A DNA stretch of 32,929 nt from Betaproteobacteria bacterium (GCA_016202605.1 JACQOJ010000140.1:1-32929), one strand, 5' to 3'. Numbered from the stretch's first letter, positions 1 to 9,187 are shown. Made by a program: numbers and translations. Notes: generated by a model not told the origin, from the sequence alone.

Positions 1-1
1 C

Positions 2-781
2 GACCTCGCGCGGCTTGCCGGTTGCCAGTCTGCCGGTGTCATCTGCGAGATCATGAATGAGGATGGCTCGATGGCGCGGATGCCGGACCTAAAAAAGTTT
101 TCCGAGGAACATCGCCTGCCGATTGTCACGATTGCCGACCTGATCAGCTATCGGATGCGGCATGAAACATTGGTTCGAAAGGCGGAAGAGGCTGAGCTCC
201 CGACCGAATACGGCAATTTCCGGTTGTTCGCCTTTGAGAATGATGTCGATGAGATGACCCATGTCGCCCTGGTGATGGGGGAAATCAGGCCGGAGGTCCC
301 GACGCTCGTTCGGGTCCATTCCCAGTGCCTGACCGGCGACACCTTCGCCTCAAAACGATGTGATTGCGGCTTGCAGATGCATCGGTCCTTGCAAAAGATT
401 GCGGCGGAGGGGACCGGTGTCTTTCTGTACATCCGCCAGGAGGGGAGGGGGATCGGTCTTTTCAACAAGATTCGCGCCTATGCCCTGCAGGACCGGGGGC
501 ACGACACGGTGGAAGCGAATCACGCGCTCGGTTTCGCCGCCGACATGCGCGATTACAAGGCTGGTGCCCACATTCTTTTCGACCTGGGGGTGAGAGCGGT
601 TCGGCTCATGACCAACAACCCGGAGAAAGTGGCGGCGCTCGAGGAATACGGCCTCACCGTCGCGGAGCGCGTTGCGGTGGAAATTCCGCCGCGTTCCGCG
701 AACCGCGAGTACCTCAGGACGAAGCGCACCAAGTTCGGCCACCTGCTGTCGATGGTTGGCCAGGGCGAGAAACCCCGGTAG
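2..781 (+). CDS. ribBA: Bifunctional riboflavin protein RibBA (DHBP synthase / GTP cyclohydrolase II), 5' end cut off by window
   Basis: The reading frame is open from base 2, and the residues before the first in-frame ATG (53) match the C-terminal end of 3,4-dihydroxy-2-butanone-4-phosphate synthase (GVICEIMNEDG). That ATG is therefore internal and the gene begins outside the window. From about base 200 a GTP cyclohydrolase II domain follows. Its zinc-binding cysteines (CLTGD...RCDCG, bases 326-367), the RQEGRGIGL catalytic stretch (about 433-460) and the TNNPEKV segment are all present. The fused enzyme would open both branches of riboflavin synthesis: GTP to the pyrimidine intermediate, and ribulose-5-phosphate to the four-carbon unit. 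No ribH or nusB follows directly; the next gene faces it. Whether the DHBP half is catalytically complete cannot be seen here. Confidence 0.96.
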   Translation, partial: DLARLAGCQSAGVICEIMNEDGSMARMPDLKKFSEEHRLPIVTIADLISYRMRHETLVRKAEEAELPTEYGNFRLFAFENDVDEMTHVALVMGEIRPEVPTLVRVHSQCLTGDTFASKRCDCGLQMHRSLQKIAAEGTGVFLYIRQEGRGIGLFNKIRAYALQDRGHDTVEANHALGFAADMRDYKAGAHILFDLGVRAVRLMTNNPEKVAALEEYGLTVAERVAVEIPPRSANREYLRTKRTKFGHLLSMVGQGEKPR

Positions 782-847
782 CTCGAGCTTACCGCCGGGG
801 CCTGGCGGCGCGGCGGGATCGCGCAGTATGGCCGGACAAGTCGAAAT

Positions 848-1492
848 TCAGTAGCGGCGCGTAAGCGTCATGGTGTCGCCTTCCCGCCTCATCACCGTGC
901 GGTTCAGGAAACTCAAGCCCAGCAGCCCCGCACCGCCCAGCGCGTCGCCTTCAACGACCACGCCATCCACGTTGTGCAGGGTGATCTCTCCGAGACTCAC
1001 GGTGGTGAACTTGACACGATAGGCGGGGGTGAGTCCGTTGGCGGTCTGCAACAAACCTTTCGGGCCGGACAGATAGAGAATGCCGGCGCGCTTGGCCTGC
1101 GCGCTGCTGATGGTGACCGCCGAAGCCCCGGTGTCCACGAGAAATTTCATGGACACTCCGTTGATCGCGGCGGTCGTGAAAAAGTGACCGCGCGCGTCCG
1201 AGGTGAGCGATACGCGCTGCGCTGCCGAAGAATGCTCACCCACGAAGATGCTCTGCCCCAGCCCCAGCGTGCGCCGCTTCCCTCCGATTTCGATCACCGC
1301 TTCCTCGCTGGTCGCGCTGATGAGTTTCACTTTTTCCGGGCTGGTCTGACCGGCCGTCAGCGTGCGCGGCTTCCCGCCGTCGATCACCAGCACCGCCTTG
1401 CCGGCGGTGAGCGCGAGCACGTTGACGTCGGCGGCCCCGGCCGCGGACGCCGCGAATAGGAAAAACATGAGGAATGGACTAACATTTCGCAT
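848..1492 (-). CDS. Secreted retropepsin-like aspartic protease (clan AA)
   Basis: A 214-residue protein from the ATG at 1492. The frame can be extended to 1540, but that start would lie inside the divergent gene at 1514 and would put extra residues before the signal peptide, so 1492 is preferred. An N-terminal hydrophobic stretch (about residues 5-20) ending in AAGAA looks like a signal peptide. The middle holds a small beta-rich region, and the C-terminal half has the single-lobe aspartic protease motif FLVDTGAS followed later by LLGLSFL. One DTG per chain implies a homodimeric active site, as in retropepsins and the TIGR02281-type bacterial proteins. Location is probably periplasmic. The substrate is unknown. 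It lies tail-to-tail with ribBA and head-to-head with the amidotransferase, only 21 bases away. Confidence 0.8.
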   Translation of the reverse strand: MRNVSPFLMFFLFAASAAGAADVNVLALTAGKAVLVIDGGKPRTLTAGQTSPEKVKLISATSEEAVIEIGGKRRTLGLGQSIFVGEHSSAAQRVSLTSDARGHFFTTAAINGVSMKFLVDTGASAVTISSAQAKRAGILYLSGPKGLLQTANGLTPAYRVKFTTVSLGEITLHNVDGVVVEGDALGGAGLLGLSFLNRTVMRREGDTMTLTRRY

Positions 1493-1513
1493 TTGGATGT
1501 CGCCTGAGCGAAG

Positions 1514-2230
1514 ATGAAGCCGGTCGTGATATTTCGCCACGCTCCGACGGAGGGGCCGGGTTATTTTGCCACATATCTTTCACGCCACGGAATTCCCTGG
1601 CAGGTCGTCGGGATAGACGAAGGCGATCCCGTCCCGGCCGCTCCCGACGCCTGCGGCGGTCTTGCGCTCATGGGAGGGCCGATGAGCGTCAACGACGATC
1701 TGCCGTGGATCGCACCGGTTCTCTCCCTCATCCGCGCCGCGGTCGCCGCCGACATACCGGTACTCGGACATTGCCTGGGGGGGCAGCTGATGGCCAGGGC
1801 GATGGGTGGCGCCGTCACGCGCAATCCGGTGAAGGAGATAGGCTGGGGCAGGGTGGATGTGCTGCACAACAGGGAAGCGCGGCGCTGGTTCGGTCCTTCC
1901 CTCGAATCCTTCGATTCGTTCCACTGGCATGGTGAAACGTTCTCGATTCCTCCTGGCGCCACGCGCGTCGCGTCAAGCCCTTACTGCGAAAATCAGGCGT
2001 TCGTTGCGGGAAAGCATCTCGGCATGCAATGCCATGTCGAGATGACCGGGGAGATGATTCGTAGCTGGTGCCGGGACTGGGAGAAAGAGGTGCAGGCGCT
2101 TGCCGCGCGCGTGCCCAGCGTGCAGACGCCGGCGGAAATGACGGCCGCGGTGGAGGATAGGGTGCGCGCCTTGAATGCGATCGCCGACGGGCTCTACGAC
2201 CGCTGGGCAGCCGGCCTGCAAAGACAGTAA
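1514..2230 (+). CDS. Class I glutamine amidotransferase (GMP synthase-like GATase domain, standalone)
   Basis: A 238-residue single-domain protein of the class I glutaminase fold. The nucleophile elbow GHCLGG places the catalytic cysteine at residue 87. The QCHVEM segment supplies His174 and Glu176 of the triad, so the glutaminase site looks intact. The upstream LMGGPMSV segment is the usual oxyanion-loop region. There is no synthetase domain attached and no obvious partner nearby. This is the common stand-alone 'GMP synthase-like' or 'type 1 glutamine amidotransferase' group, whose physiological acceptor is usually unknown (some relatives hydrolyse gamma-glutamyl compounds). The ATG at 1514 is 21 bases from the start of the divergent protease, so the two promoters must overlap one another or the genes. 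Confidence 0.88.
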   Translation: MKPVVIFRHAPTEGPGYFATYLSRHGIPWQVVGIDEGDPVPAAPDACGGLALMGGPMSVNDDLPWIAPVLSLIRAAVAADIPVLGHCLGGQLMARAMGGAVTRNPVKEIGWGRVDVLHNREARRWFGPSLESFDSFHWHGETFSIPPGATRVASSPYCENQAFVAGKHLGMQCHVEMTGEMIRSWCRDWEKEVQALAARVPSVQTPAEMTAAVEDRVRALNAIADGLYDRWAAGLQRQ

Positions 2231-2307
2231 GCGGTGAGCAGTGAACTATGAGCGGTGAACTGCCGTCGCGAATCGAGATCGCCGCTTACCGCTTACTGCT
2301 CACCGCT
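2230..2307. repeat. Inverted, internally repetitive intergenic element between converging genes
   Basis: A 13-base arm (2230-2242, AGCGGTGAGCAGT) is perfectly complementary to 2295-2307, and AGCGGTGA-like units recur inside (2250-2258). The element exactly fills the gap between the amidotransferase stop and the converging yajQ, so it may end transcription from both sides. There is no T-run, so a Rho-independent terminator is not certain. It resembles a simple dispersed repeat. Confidence 0.6.
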
Positions 2308-2314
2308 GACCGCC

Positions 2315-2806
2315 TCAATCCCTGAAATTCTTGAACTGCAGCGGGAAATCGGAAATCGACTTCCTTACGAGAGCGATGGCATCCTGCAACGTGTCTTTCT
2401 TCGCTCCCGACACGCGCACCGCGTCACCCTGGATGCTCGACTGGGCCTTGAGCTTGCTGTCCTTGATGAGCTTCACGATCTTCTTGCCGAGCTCCTGCTC
2501 GATGCCGGTGCGCACCGTGAGGTCCTGCCTGACCTTGTTGCCGCTCACTTTTTCGACGTTGCCGAGCTGCAGGCAGCGCACGTCGACCCCGCGCTTGGCA
2601 AGCTTGCCGGTCAGCACGTCACGGACCTGGCCGAGCTTGAAGTCGTCATCGGCATACACGCCCAGCAGTTTCTCCTTTTCATTGATTTCGACCCGCGCGT
2701 CCGAACCTTTGAAGTCGAAGCGGTTGGAAATCTCCTTGTTGCATTGGTCGACCGCGTTGCGCACCTCGACCTGATTGACTTCCGACACGATGTCGAAGGA
2801 AGGCAT
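2315..2806 (-). CDS. yajQ: YajQ family nucleotide-binding protein
   Basis: A 163-residue protein beginning [10 protein letters not shown] and ending QFKNFRD, the full typical length of the family. The ATG at 2806 is chosen because the family starts with exactly this MPSFDIVSE sequence; the open frame runs to 2917 but its extra 37 residues are unrelated. A G-rich stretch precedes the ATG on the minus strand. YajQ proteins have two similar alpha/beta domains, bind nucleotides, and in Xanthomonas and Pseudomonas have been reported to bind cyclic di-GMP. The role here is inferred only from family membership. It is the last gene of a leftward series after argG and the Ntn hydrolase. Confidence 0.95.
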   Translation of the reverse strand: MPSFDIVSEVNQVEVRNAVDQCNKEISNRFDFKGSDARVEINEKEKLLGVYADDDFKLGQVRDVLTGKLAKRGVDVRCLQLGNVEKVSGNKVRQDLTVRTGIEQELGKKIVKLIKDSKLKAQSSIQGDAVRVSGAKKDTLQDAIALVRKSISDFPLQFKNFRD

Positions 2807-2891
2807 GTCAACCCCCGTCCCTGAAGGAAACTTGCAATTATACTCCGGGCGAACCGCTGCCCCTGCTTCCGCGAACGGGGAGTTGCGCCCG

Positions 2892-3470
2892 TCAGCGGCT
2901 GCGCAGCTTGACGGCATGGGACTCGACGGGCAGCCCGGTGCTGTCGTCGAATTCGGCCGCGGCCTCGATCGCCAGCCGGGTGATGTCCTCGGCTGATTTC
3001 CGCGGCTGGCCGTAGAGGGTGTACATCGCGCCCATGGCGAAATCGCCGCCGCTGCCGAAGGCGTAAAACCTGGAGAACTCCTGGACCGTGCGGTGCGCCA
3101 CGACGCCGAAAATACCCGCGGAGTTCAGGACCAGCGCATCGAAACGCGAGGACTCGAGCACTTCGTCATCACCGCCGCCGGAGAGCAGGTAATAATCGCG
3201 CTTGAGCACGGCGTGCAGTTTCTGCCACGTCTTGAATATCTCGAACGGCGAGTCGAAGCGCGCATAGACCCTGGGGCGCGCGAAATAGTCGCCGAGAATG
3301 GTCTTGAACGTGGCGTTTCCCGTCACGCCCAGATAGCTGTCGCCCACCTTGAGGATCTTGCCGTGGTTCACGATGTAGGCGGAGGTCTCCTTGCCCGACC
3401 CCCACTTGGTCATCGTGTCGGCGGCGATGGCCGCGTACCCGTTCTTCCTGGCAACCGCTATCGTCGTCAT
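2892..3470 (-). CDS. Proteasome/HslV-like Ntn hydrolase (betaproteobacterial type)
   Basis: A 192-residue protein starting [11 protein letters not shown]. Removal of Met would expose Thr as the catalytic N-terminal nucleophile, as in HslV and proteasome beta subunits. Asp18 (AADT) and a lysine in NHGKILKVG (Lys38) fall where these enzymes place the conserved Asp17 and Lys33. The GVTGNATF and [15 protein letters not shown] segments match the Gly-rich strands of the fold (compare GSGG...A in HslV). No HslU or other ATPase is adjacent. It is neither clearly HslV nor Anbu. It could belong to the betaproteobacterial proteasome homologue (BPH) described from Thiobacillus and relatives, but that assignment is my inference. 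It sits between argG (116-base gap) and yajQ (85-base gap). Confidence 0.75.
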   Translation of the reverse strand: MTTIAVARKNGYAAIAADTMTKWGSGKETSAYIVNHGKILKVGDSYLGVTGNATFKTILGDYFARPRVYARFDSPFEIFKTWQKLHAVLKRDYYLLSGGGDDEVLESSRFDALVLNSAGIFGVVAHRTVQEFSRFYAFGSGGDFAMGAMYTLYGQPRKSAEDITRLAIEAAAEFDDSTGLPVESHAVKLRSR

Positions 3471-3586
3471 AAACGCTCTTCAGCCACGGGGGATACAGAG
3501 AACACCGAGATGATACTCGAATACCACGGGCCTGATTTTCGCAGAACAGGGCTTTCGCCGTCCCGTGCGGCTCCCGCGATCTGCGG

Positions 3587-4807
3587 CTACGTTCCGCGTT
3601 TCAGCTTTGCGGCGATGCGCATCCTGAGCGCATTGAGCCGGATGAATCCCGCGGCGTCCGCCTGATCGTAGGCGCCGCGGTCGTCCTCGAAAGTGGAAAT
3701 CGCCGGGTCGAAGAGCGAATCCGATTTCGACGCGCGCCCGACCGTCATCACCGTGCCCTTGTAGAGCTTTACGCGCACGACCCCGTTGACCGGCTGCTGC
3801 GATTCGTCGATGAGCGTCTGCAGCAGGCGCCGCTCGGGACTGAACCAGTATCCATTGTAGATGAGCCGCGCATAGCGCGGCATGAGGTCGTCCTTGAGCG
3901 CCAGAACCTCGCGGTCCAGCGTTATGGATTCCATGGCGCGGTGGGCCTTGAGCATGATGGTGCCGCCGGGCGTTTCGTAGCAGCCGCGCGACTTCATGCC
4001 GACGTAGCGGTTTTCCACGAGGTCGAGCCGGCCGATGCCGTGCCTGCCGCCCAGGCGGTTCAGATGGGCGAGCGCTTTTGACGGGGACATGCGCCTGCCG
4101 TCGATGGCGACGATGTCACCGCTCCGGTAAGTGAGCTCCACGTATTCGGGGCGCCCGGGAGCCTTTTCCGGAGACACGGTGATGCGCCACATCGATTCCT
4201 CGGGCTCGTAGTCGGGATCTTCGAGCACGCCGCCTTCGTAGGAGATGTGGAGCAGGTTCGCGTCCATCGAGTACGGCGCGCCTCCCTTTTTCTTCCTGTA
4301 ATCGACCGGGATGCCGTGCTCTTCGGCATAAGCGAGCAGCTTCTCGCGCGAGAGCAGATCCCACTCGCGCCAGGGGGCGATGATCTTGATGTCCGGCATC
4401 AGCGCGTAGGCCCCGAGCTCGAAGCGCACCTGATCGTTGCCCTTGCCGGTCGCCCCGTGCGAGATCGCATCCGCTCCGGTCTTCCGCGCGATTTCCACGA
4501 GGTGCTTGGCGATGAGGGGGCGCGCAATCGAGGTGCCGAGCAGATACTCGCCCTCGTAGACGGCGTTGGCGCGGAACATCGGGAACACGAAATCGCGGAC
4601 GAACTCCTCTCGCAGATCCTCGATGAAGACCTGCCGGACGCCGAACATCCGCGCCTTGCGGCGCGCGGGAGCGAGCTCCTCGCCCTGACCGATGTCGGCG
4701 GTGAAGGTGACGACCTGGCAGCCGTAGACGTCCTGCAGCCACTTGAGAATGACCGATGTATCCAGCCCGCCGGAGTAGGCGAGCACGACTTTCCTGATCT
4801 TGTCCAT
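3587..4807 (-). CDS. argG: Argininosuccinate synthase
   Basis: A 406-residue cytosolic enzyme that joins citrulline and aspartate with ATP to form argininosuccinate, the penultimate arginine step. The N-terminal ATP pyrophosphatase P-loop AYSGGLDTS lies at residues 10-18, and [15 protein letters not shown] and [14 protein letters not shown] are further signatures of the family. Length is normal for the short (about 400 residue) type. The ATG at 4807 is preceded by GGGAAG on the minus strand. It follows argF with a 118-base gap, so it may be co-transcribed with argD-argF or have its own promoter. Confidence 0.98.
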   Translation of the reverse strand: MDKIRKVVLAYSGGLDTSVILKWLQDVYGCQVVTFTADIGQGEELAPARRKARMFGVRQVFIEDLREEFVRDFVFPMFRANAVYEGEYLLGTSIARPLIAKHLVEIARKTGADAISHGATGKGNDQVRFELGAYALMPDIKIIAPWREWDLLSREKLLAYAEEHGIPVDYRKKKGGAPYSMDANLLHISYEGGVLEDPDYEPEESMWRITVSPEKAPGRPEYVELTYRSGDIVAIDGRRMSPSKALAHLNRLGGRHGIGRLDLVENRYVGMKSRGCYETPGGTIMLKAHRAMESITLDREVLALKDDLMPRYARLIYNGYWFSPERRLLQTLIDESQQPVNGVVRVKLYKGTVMTVGRASKSDSLFDPAISTFEDDRGAYDQADAAGFIRLNALRMRIAAKLKRGT

Positions 4808-4925
4808 TGACTTCCCGTTAGGAGAATAAACCGAAAAGGCGGCGGCGCCCGAGGATGATGCAAGAGGCCGAAGGCGCGGCTTTCGCGTCCCCGCGGCTGA
4901 GCGGAGTATCAGCGCGATCGTGTTT

Positions 4926-5852
4926 TCACGTCTGGTTCTCGACCCTGCCGAGCAGGAGGTATTCCATCAACGCTTTCTGCGTGTGCATGCGATTCTCCGC
5001 CTCGTCCCAAACCACGCTGTGCGGCCCGTCGATCACTTCGGCCGCGACTTCTTCGCCGCGATGAGCGGGCAGGCAATGCATGAACAGCGCATCCTTTTTC
5101 GCCGCCTGCATCATTTCGGCATCAACCTGCCATTGTTCGAAGTCGCGTTTGCGATCGGCGTCCTCGGACTCCATGCCCATGCTGGTCCACACGTCGGTCG
5201 TGATGAGGTCCGCGCCCTTCACGGCTTCCATCGGGTCCTCGAATTCCTCGTAATGGTCGGTACCGTAGAGCCCGGCACGCTCGGGTTCGACCGCGTAGCC
5301 CGGCGGGGTGGACACGTGAACGTTGAAGTCGAATACCTCCGCCGCCTGCAGCCAGGTGTTGCAGACGTTGTTCGAGTCGCCGATCCATGCAACCGTTTTC
5401 CCGGTGATGCTGCCGCTGTACTCGACGAAAGTATAGATATCGCCGAGGATCTGGCAGGGGTGATATTCATTGGTCAACCCGTTGATGACGGGCACGCGGG
5501 AGTACTGCGCGAAGCGCTCGATGATCGCCTGCTCGAAGGTGCGGATCATCACGATGTCGACCATGCGCGTGATGACCCGCGCCACGTCCTCGATCGGTTC
5601 GCCGCGCCCCATCTGGGTGTCACGCGTCATGAGCGTGATGACCGAGCCGCCCAGCTGGTGCATGCCGGCCTCGAACGAGACACGGGTGCGGGTGGAATGT
5701 TTTTCGAACACCATCGCGAGCGTGCGGTCGTGCAGGGGCCGGTACGGCTCGTAACGTTTGAACTTGTGCTTGATCCAGCGCGTGCGCTCGAACAGGTGTG
5801 CATAGTCCTCGCGGCTGAAGTCCCTGAACTGGAGAAAATGGCGGACTGACAT
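4926..5852 (-). CDS. argF: Ornithine carbamoyltransferase
   Basis: A 308-residue enzyme converting ornithine and carbamoyl phosphate to citrulline. The carbamoyl-phosphate loop STRTR is at residues 53-57; the HPCQ motif and the ornithine-side [10 protein letters not shown] motif are intact. The ATG at 5852 (MSVRHFLQF) is chosen over a TTG five codons upstream (5867) because family members begin MS.(K/R)H(F/Y)LQF. It follows argD by 32 bases, so the two are almost certainly co-transcribed. No arginine-repressor box was recognised. Confidence 0.98.
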   Translation of the reverse strand: MSVRHFLQFRDFSREDYAHLFERTRWIKHKFKRYEPYRPLHDRTLAMVFEKHSTRTRVSFEAGMHQLGGSVITLMTRDTQMGRGEPIEDVARVITRMVDIVMIRTFEQAIIERFAQYSRVPVINGLTNEYHPCQILGDIYTFVEYSGSITGKTVAWIGDSNNVCNTWLQAAEVFDFNVHVSTPPGYAVEPERAGLYGTDHYEEFEDPMEAVKGADLITTDVWTSMGMESEDADRKRDFEQWQVDAEMMQAAKKDALFMHCLPAHRGEEVAAEVIDGPHSVVWDEAENRMHTQKALMEYLLLGRVENQT

Positions 5853-5884
5853 GGACTCGGACTGCAACGGGAGGCCCGCAGCGC

Positions 5885-7090
5885 TCAGGCGGTCTGGGCG
5901 GCGGGCTGCGGCGCGGCCTGTCGGGACAGGAAGTCGAGAATCAGCGGGGCGAGCGTATCGACCACCAGCCGGGACTGCTCGCGCGTGAAAATAAGCGGCG
6001 GCAACAGCCGGATCACGGTATCCGCCGTGACATTGACGAGCAGTCCGGCGTCGAGCGCCTGCTGGACGAGATCATTGCAGGGTTGAGCGAGTTCGATGCC
6101 GATCATCAGGCCCGCGCCGCGGATCTCCCGGACGCCCGCATTTCCGGCAAGCCGTGCCCGGAAAGCGGCGCGCAGGAACTCGCCCATTTCCACGGCGTTC
6201 GTCATCAGCCCGTCTTCCTCGATGATCGCGAGCGTGGCGAGCGCCGCGGCACAGGCGAGCGGGTTGCCGCCGAAAGTCGAGCCGTGGCTGCCCGGTTTGA
6301 ACAGCTTCGCCGCCGCCCCCGCGGCCAGGCAGGCGCCGATCGGCACCCCGTTGCCCAGTCCCTTGGCCAGCGTCATGACGTCGGGCTTGACCGCCGAGTG
6401 CTGGAACGCGAACCAGGCGCCGGTGCGGCCGATCCCGCTCTGCACCTCGTCGAGCATCAGCAGCCAGCCGTGCGCGTCGCAGATTTCCCGCAGGCCGGTC
6501 AGGTAATCGGCGCGGCAGACGTTGATGCCGCCTTCGCCCTGGATGAGTTCCACGAGAACCGCAACGACATTGCGGTTGCTTTCCGCCACCCGCCTGACGG
6601 CGTCCAGATCGTCGAACGGCACACGCACGAAGCCGGCGACCAGCGGCTCGAATCCAGCCTGGACCTTGCGGCTGCCGGTCGCGGACAGCGTCGCAATGGT
6701 ACGGCCGTGGAAGGCTTTCTCCATCACGACGATCGCCGGTGCTTCGATGCCTTTCTGGTGTCCGTAATACCGCGCGAGCTTGATCGCCGCTTCGTTGGCC
6801 TCGCACCCGGAGTTGCAGAAAAACACACTGTCCATGCCCGAGATCGCCGCGAGCCGGTGCGCGAGATCCTCCTGCAGCGTGATGCCGTACAGGTTGGAGC
6901 TGTGGATGAGTTTTCCGACCTGGTCGCGCAGAACCGCCGTCAGCCTGGGATGGCTGTGACCGACGCCGCACACGGCGATGCCGGCCAGCGCGTCGAGATA
7001 GCGCTTCCCGCCGGTATCCCACAGCCAGGCGCCCTCGCCGCGCTCGAACGCGACCGGCAGCCGGGCGTAGGTGTTCATCACGTGCGACAT
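5885..7090 (-). CDS. argD: Acetylornithine aminotransferase
   Basis: A 401-residue class III PLP-dependent aminotransferase. The PLP lysine is in TLAKGLGNGVPIGA (Lys243). The LDEVQSGIGRTG motif carrying the cofactor-binding Asp, the SGCEANEAAIK segment and the HGSTFGGNPLACA segment are all present. It would interconvert N-acetylglutamate semialdehyde and N-acetylornithine; related enzymes also act on succinyl-diaminopimelate. MSHVMNTYARLPVAF is the usual start of betaproteobacterial ArgD, so the ATG at 7090 is kept; Met5 (7078) is an alternative. It is the first gene of the leftward argD-argF(-argG) series, with a promoter and hairpin leader upstream. Confidence 0.96.
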   Translation of the reverse strand: MSHVMNTYARLPVAFERGEGAWLWDTGGKRYLDALAGIAVCGVGHSHPRLTAVLRDQVGKLIHSSNLYGITLQEDLAHRLAAISGMDSVFFCNSGCEANEAAIKLARYYGHQKGIEAPAIVVMEKAFHGRTIATLSATGSRKVQAGFEPLVAGFVRVPFDDLDAVRRVAESNRNVVAVLVELIQGEGGINVCRADYLTGLREICDAHGWLLMLDEVQSGIGRTGAWFAFQHSAVKPDVMTLAKGLGNGVPIGACLAAGAAAKLFKPGSHGSTFGGNPLACAAALATLAIIEEDGLMTNAVEMGEFLRAAFRARLAGNAGVREIRGAGLMIGIELAQPCNDLVQQALDAGLLVNVTADTVIRLLPPLIFTREQSRLVVDTLAPLILDFLSRQAAPQPAAQTA

Positions 7091-7115
7091 AAGAGAGTTA
7101 AGCCCTCAAAACGCA

Positions 7116-7137
7116 CACGGCGGCCTGCGCCGCCGTG
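7116..7137 (-). promoter_or_regulatory. GC-rich hairpin in the argD leader (possible attenuator)
   Basis: Eight-base perfect arms at 7116-7123 and 7130-7137 enclose a six-base loop. Reading leftward, the hairpin is followed by TGCGTTTT, about 25 bases before the argD ATG. It could act as a weak terminator or attenuator, or simply protect the mRNA. No leader peptide was recognised. Confidence 0.35.
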
Positions 7138-7151
7138 GACTGATGCCTGTA

Positions 7152-7180
7152 TTTTTAGCCTACAAGTGTCGGCTAGGCAA
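7152..7180 (-). promoter_or_regulatory. Candidate sigma-70 promoter for argD
   Basis: On the minus strand TTGCCT (7175-7180) and TAAAAA (7152-7157) are separated by 17 bases, each matching four of six consensus positions. Transcription would begin near 7145, giving a leader of about 55 bases that contains the hairpin at 7116-7137. Confidence 0.4.
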
Positions 7181-7284
7181 GCGAAATTTTCGGGTCTTCC
7201 GGGTCCCGCCGCGGACCGCGATGTGCGGTGCCCTCGTTCTTCGGCGGTACCCGGGTTCGCGACCGGGCTTGCCCGCGAATGGAT

Positions 7285-7548
7285 CTAAGGCAGGGCTTTG
7301 ATCGCCGCGGCGAGACGGCTCTTGTGGCGGGCGGCCTTGTTCTTGTGAATGATGTTCTTGTCGGCGATCGAATCGATCACGCTCGAGGCCTGCTGCAGGA
7401 CGCCTCTGGCCGCCGCCTTGTCGCCGGCCTCGATTGCCTTCTTCACGCGTTTCACCGCGCTGCGCAACTCGGAGCGCAGGCTCGCGTTGTGCTGGCGGCG
7501 TTTTTCGCTTTGCCGGGCGCGTTTTCTGGCTGATGCGATGTTGGCCAT
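7285..7548 (-). CDS. rpsT: Small ribosomal subunit protein bS20
   Basis: An 87-residue, highly basic protein starting [21 protein letters not shown], the full length of bS20, a primary 16S rRNA-binding protein of the 30S subunit. A good promoter lies directly upstream, and a GGAG Shine-Dalgarno stretch precedes the ATG. It is divergent from murJ, the arrangement seen in many Betaproteobacteria, and monocistronic: 194 bases separate it from argD. Confidence 0.98.
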   Translation of the reverse strand: MANIASARKRARQSEKRRQHNASLRSELRSAVKRVKKAIEAGDKAAARGVLQQASSVIDSIADKNIIHKNKAARHKSRLAAAIKALP

Positions 7549-7583
7549 GTAAACTCCGGAATTCGGATCGGAAAAAGGGCGCT

Positions 7584-7612
7584 ATGATACGGATGATTCA
7601 GGGATTTTGCAA
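7584..7612 (-). promoter_or_regulatory. Sigma-70 promoter of rpsT
   Basis: On the minus strand TTGCAA (7607-7612) and TATCAT (7584-7589) are spaced by 17 bases. The start point would fall near 7577, leaving a leader of about 28 bases with a GGAG ribosome-binding site. Position and spacing are both typical of a strong ribosomal-protein promoter. Confidence 0.6.
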
Positions 7613-7651
7613 CCGCAGCGCATTTTGCCCGGGCGGCTGCGGCACAACCGG

Positions 7652-9187
7652 ATGAATCTGCTCAAAGCCCTGGCGACGGTGAGCAGCATGACGCTCATCT
7701 CGCGCATCTTCGGATTCATCCGTGACGTCGTGATTGCGCGGGTCTTCGGCGCGGGACTCGCGACGGACGCTTTCTTCGTCGCCTTCAAGATTCCCAACCT
7801 GCTGCGCCGCCTGTTTGCCGAGGGCGCATTCTCGCAGGCTTTCGTGCCGATCCTCGCCGAGTACCGCAACCGGCGCGGCGAAGCGGAAACACGGCTGCTG
7901 GTCGATCACGTCGCCACCTTTCTGGCGCTGGCGCTGTTCATCGTGGCCCTGATCGGCGTCGCCGCGGCGCCGCTCATCATCTACGTGAGCGCGCCGGGTT
8001 TCGTGGCGACGCCGGAGAAATTCGATCTGACCGTCGCGCTCTTGCGGGTGACGTTTCCGTACATCTTTTTCATATCTCTGGTCGCGCTTGCCGGCGGCAT
8101 CCTCAATACCTACAGCCGCTTTTCGGTGCCGGCGTTCACGCCGGTGCTGCTGAACCTGTCTTTCATCGTGTTCGCGCTCTGGGCGGCACCCTATTTCGAT
8201 CCGCCCGTGAAGGCGCTTGCCTGGGCAGTTTTTGCGGGCGGCGTGCTGCAGCTCGGCTGCCAGGCGCCTTTCCTCCTGCGCCTGAAGCTCTTTCCGCGAT
8301 TCAGGCTCAATCCGCGGGATGAGGGCGTGTGGCGCATCGTCCGGTTGATGGGGCCGGCGGTATTCGGCGTGTCGATCGCGCAGGTGAGCCTGCTCATCAA
8401 CATGATCTTCGCGTCCTTTCTCGTCAATGGCAGCGTGTCGTGGCTCTACTACGCCGATCGGCTGATGGAATTCCCGACCGGACTGCTCGGCGTTGCCCTC
8501 GGTACGATCCTCCTGCCGAGCCTGTCGAAGCACTACGCCGAGCGCTCGGCGGACGAATACTCGCGGCTTCTCGACTGGGGACTGCGGCTCACCCTGGTGC
8601 TGGCGCTGCCCGCGGCGGCGGCGTTGGCCGTGCTCTCGGTACCGCTGACCGCGACGCTCTTCCACTACGGTGCGTTTTCGGCAAGCGACGTGCTCGCGAC
8701 TCGAAACGCGGTGATCGCCTACAGCGTGGGGCTTGCCGGTCTCATCCTGGTGAAGGTGCTCGCCCCGGGCTTCTACGCGCGCCAGGATATCAGGACACCG
8801 GTCCGCATTGCGGTGGTGACGCTGGTTGCCACACAGGTCATGAACTTTATTTTCATCTGGCCATTGAAGCATGCGGGCCTCGCGCTTGCGATCGGCCTTG
8901 GCGCGTGTCTCAATGCCGCGCTGTTGTTTCGCGCGCTGCGGCGGCGCGGCATCTACACGCCGCAGGCGGGCTGGTCCGTGTTCCTGCTGAAAGTCGCGAT
9001 CGCCGTGTATGCGATGGGAGTCGTGCTTTGGATCACGACCGGCGCGCCTGTCGACTGGCTTGGTGCGGGCGCTGCACAACGCGCCGCACGTCTCGCATGG
9101 ATCATCGTGGCCGGTGCGGCAAGCTATTTTGCGGCGCTGTGGCTACTGGGTTTCAGAATGCGCGATTTCGCCAGGCGCGTTGGCTAG
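7652..9187 (+). CDS. murJ: Lipid II flippase MurJ
   Basis: A 511-residue polytopic membrane protein of the MviN/MurJ group (MOP exporter superfamily), which moves lipid II across the inner membrane for peptidoglycan synthesis. It begins [25 protein letters not shown], and [30 protein letters not shown] is the family signature with the conserved arginines of the central cavity. About 14 hydrophobic segments can be seen along its length. The ATG at 7652 is chosen; the frame extends to a TTG at 7607, but those 15 residues are not part of the family. No convincing terminator follows it. Confidence 0.97.
   Translation: MNLLKALATVSSMTLISRIFGFIRDVVIARVFGAGLATDAFFVAFKIPNLLRRLFAEGAFSQAFVPILAEYRNRRGEAETRLLVDHVATFLALALFIVALIGVAAAPLIIYVSAPGFVATPEKFDLTVALLRVTFPYIFFISLVALAGGILNTYSRFSVPAFTPVLLNLSFIVFALWAAPYFDPPVKALAWAVFAGGVLQLGCQAPFLLRLKLFPRFRLNPRDEGVWRIVRLMGPAVFGVSIAQVSLLINMIFASFLVNGSVSWLYYADRLMEFPTGLLGVALGTILLPSLSKHYAERSADEYSRLLDWGLRLTLVLALPAAAALAVLSVPLTATLFHYGAFSASDVLATRNAVIAYSVGLAGLILVKVLAPGFYARQDIRTPVRIAVVTLVATQVMNFIFIWPLKHAGLALAIGLGACLNAALLFRALRRRGIYTPQAGWSVFLLKVAIAVYAMGVVLWITTGAPVDWLGAGAAQRAARLAWIIVAGAASYFAALWLLGFRMRDFARRVG

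Noticed and set aside
53-781. ribA as a stand-alone gene starting at the ATG at 53
   Set aside because: The frame is open upstream and the preceding residues match the DHBP synthase C-terminus, so the ATG is internal to ribBA.
5852-5867. TTG start for argF at 5867 (and similarly TTG at 7607 for murJ, TTG at 13653 for cysB)
   Set aside because: Downstream ATGs coincide with the family N-termini and the added residues are not conserved.
7598-9079. 493-codon minus-strand frame opposite murJ
   Set aside because: Arg/Glu/His-rich shadow frame of a GC-rich membrane-protein gene.
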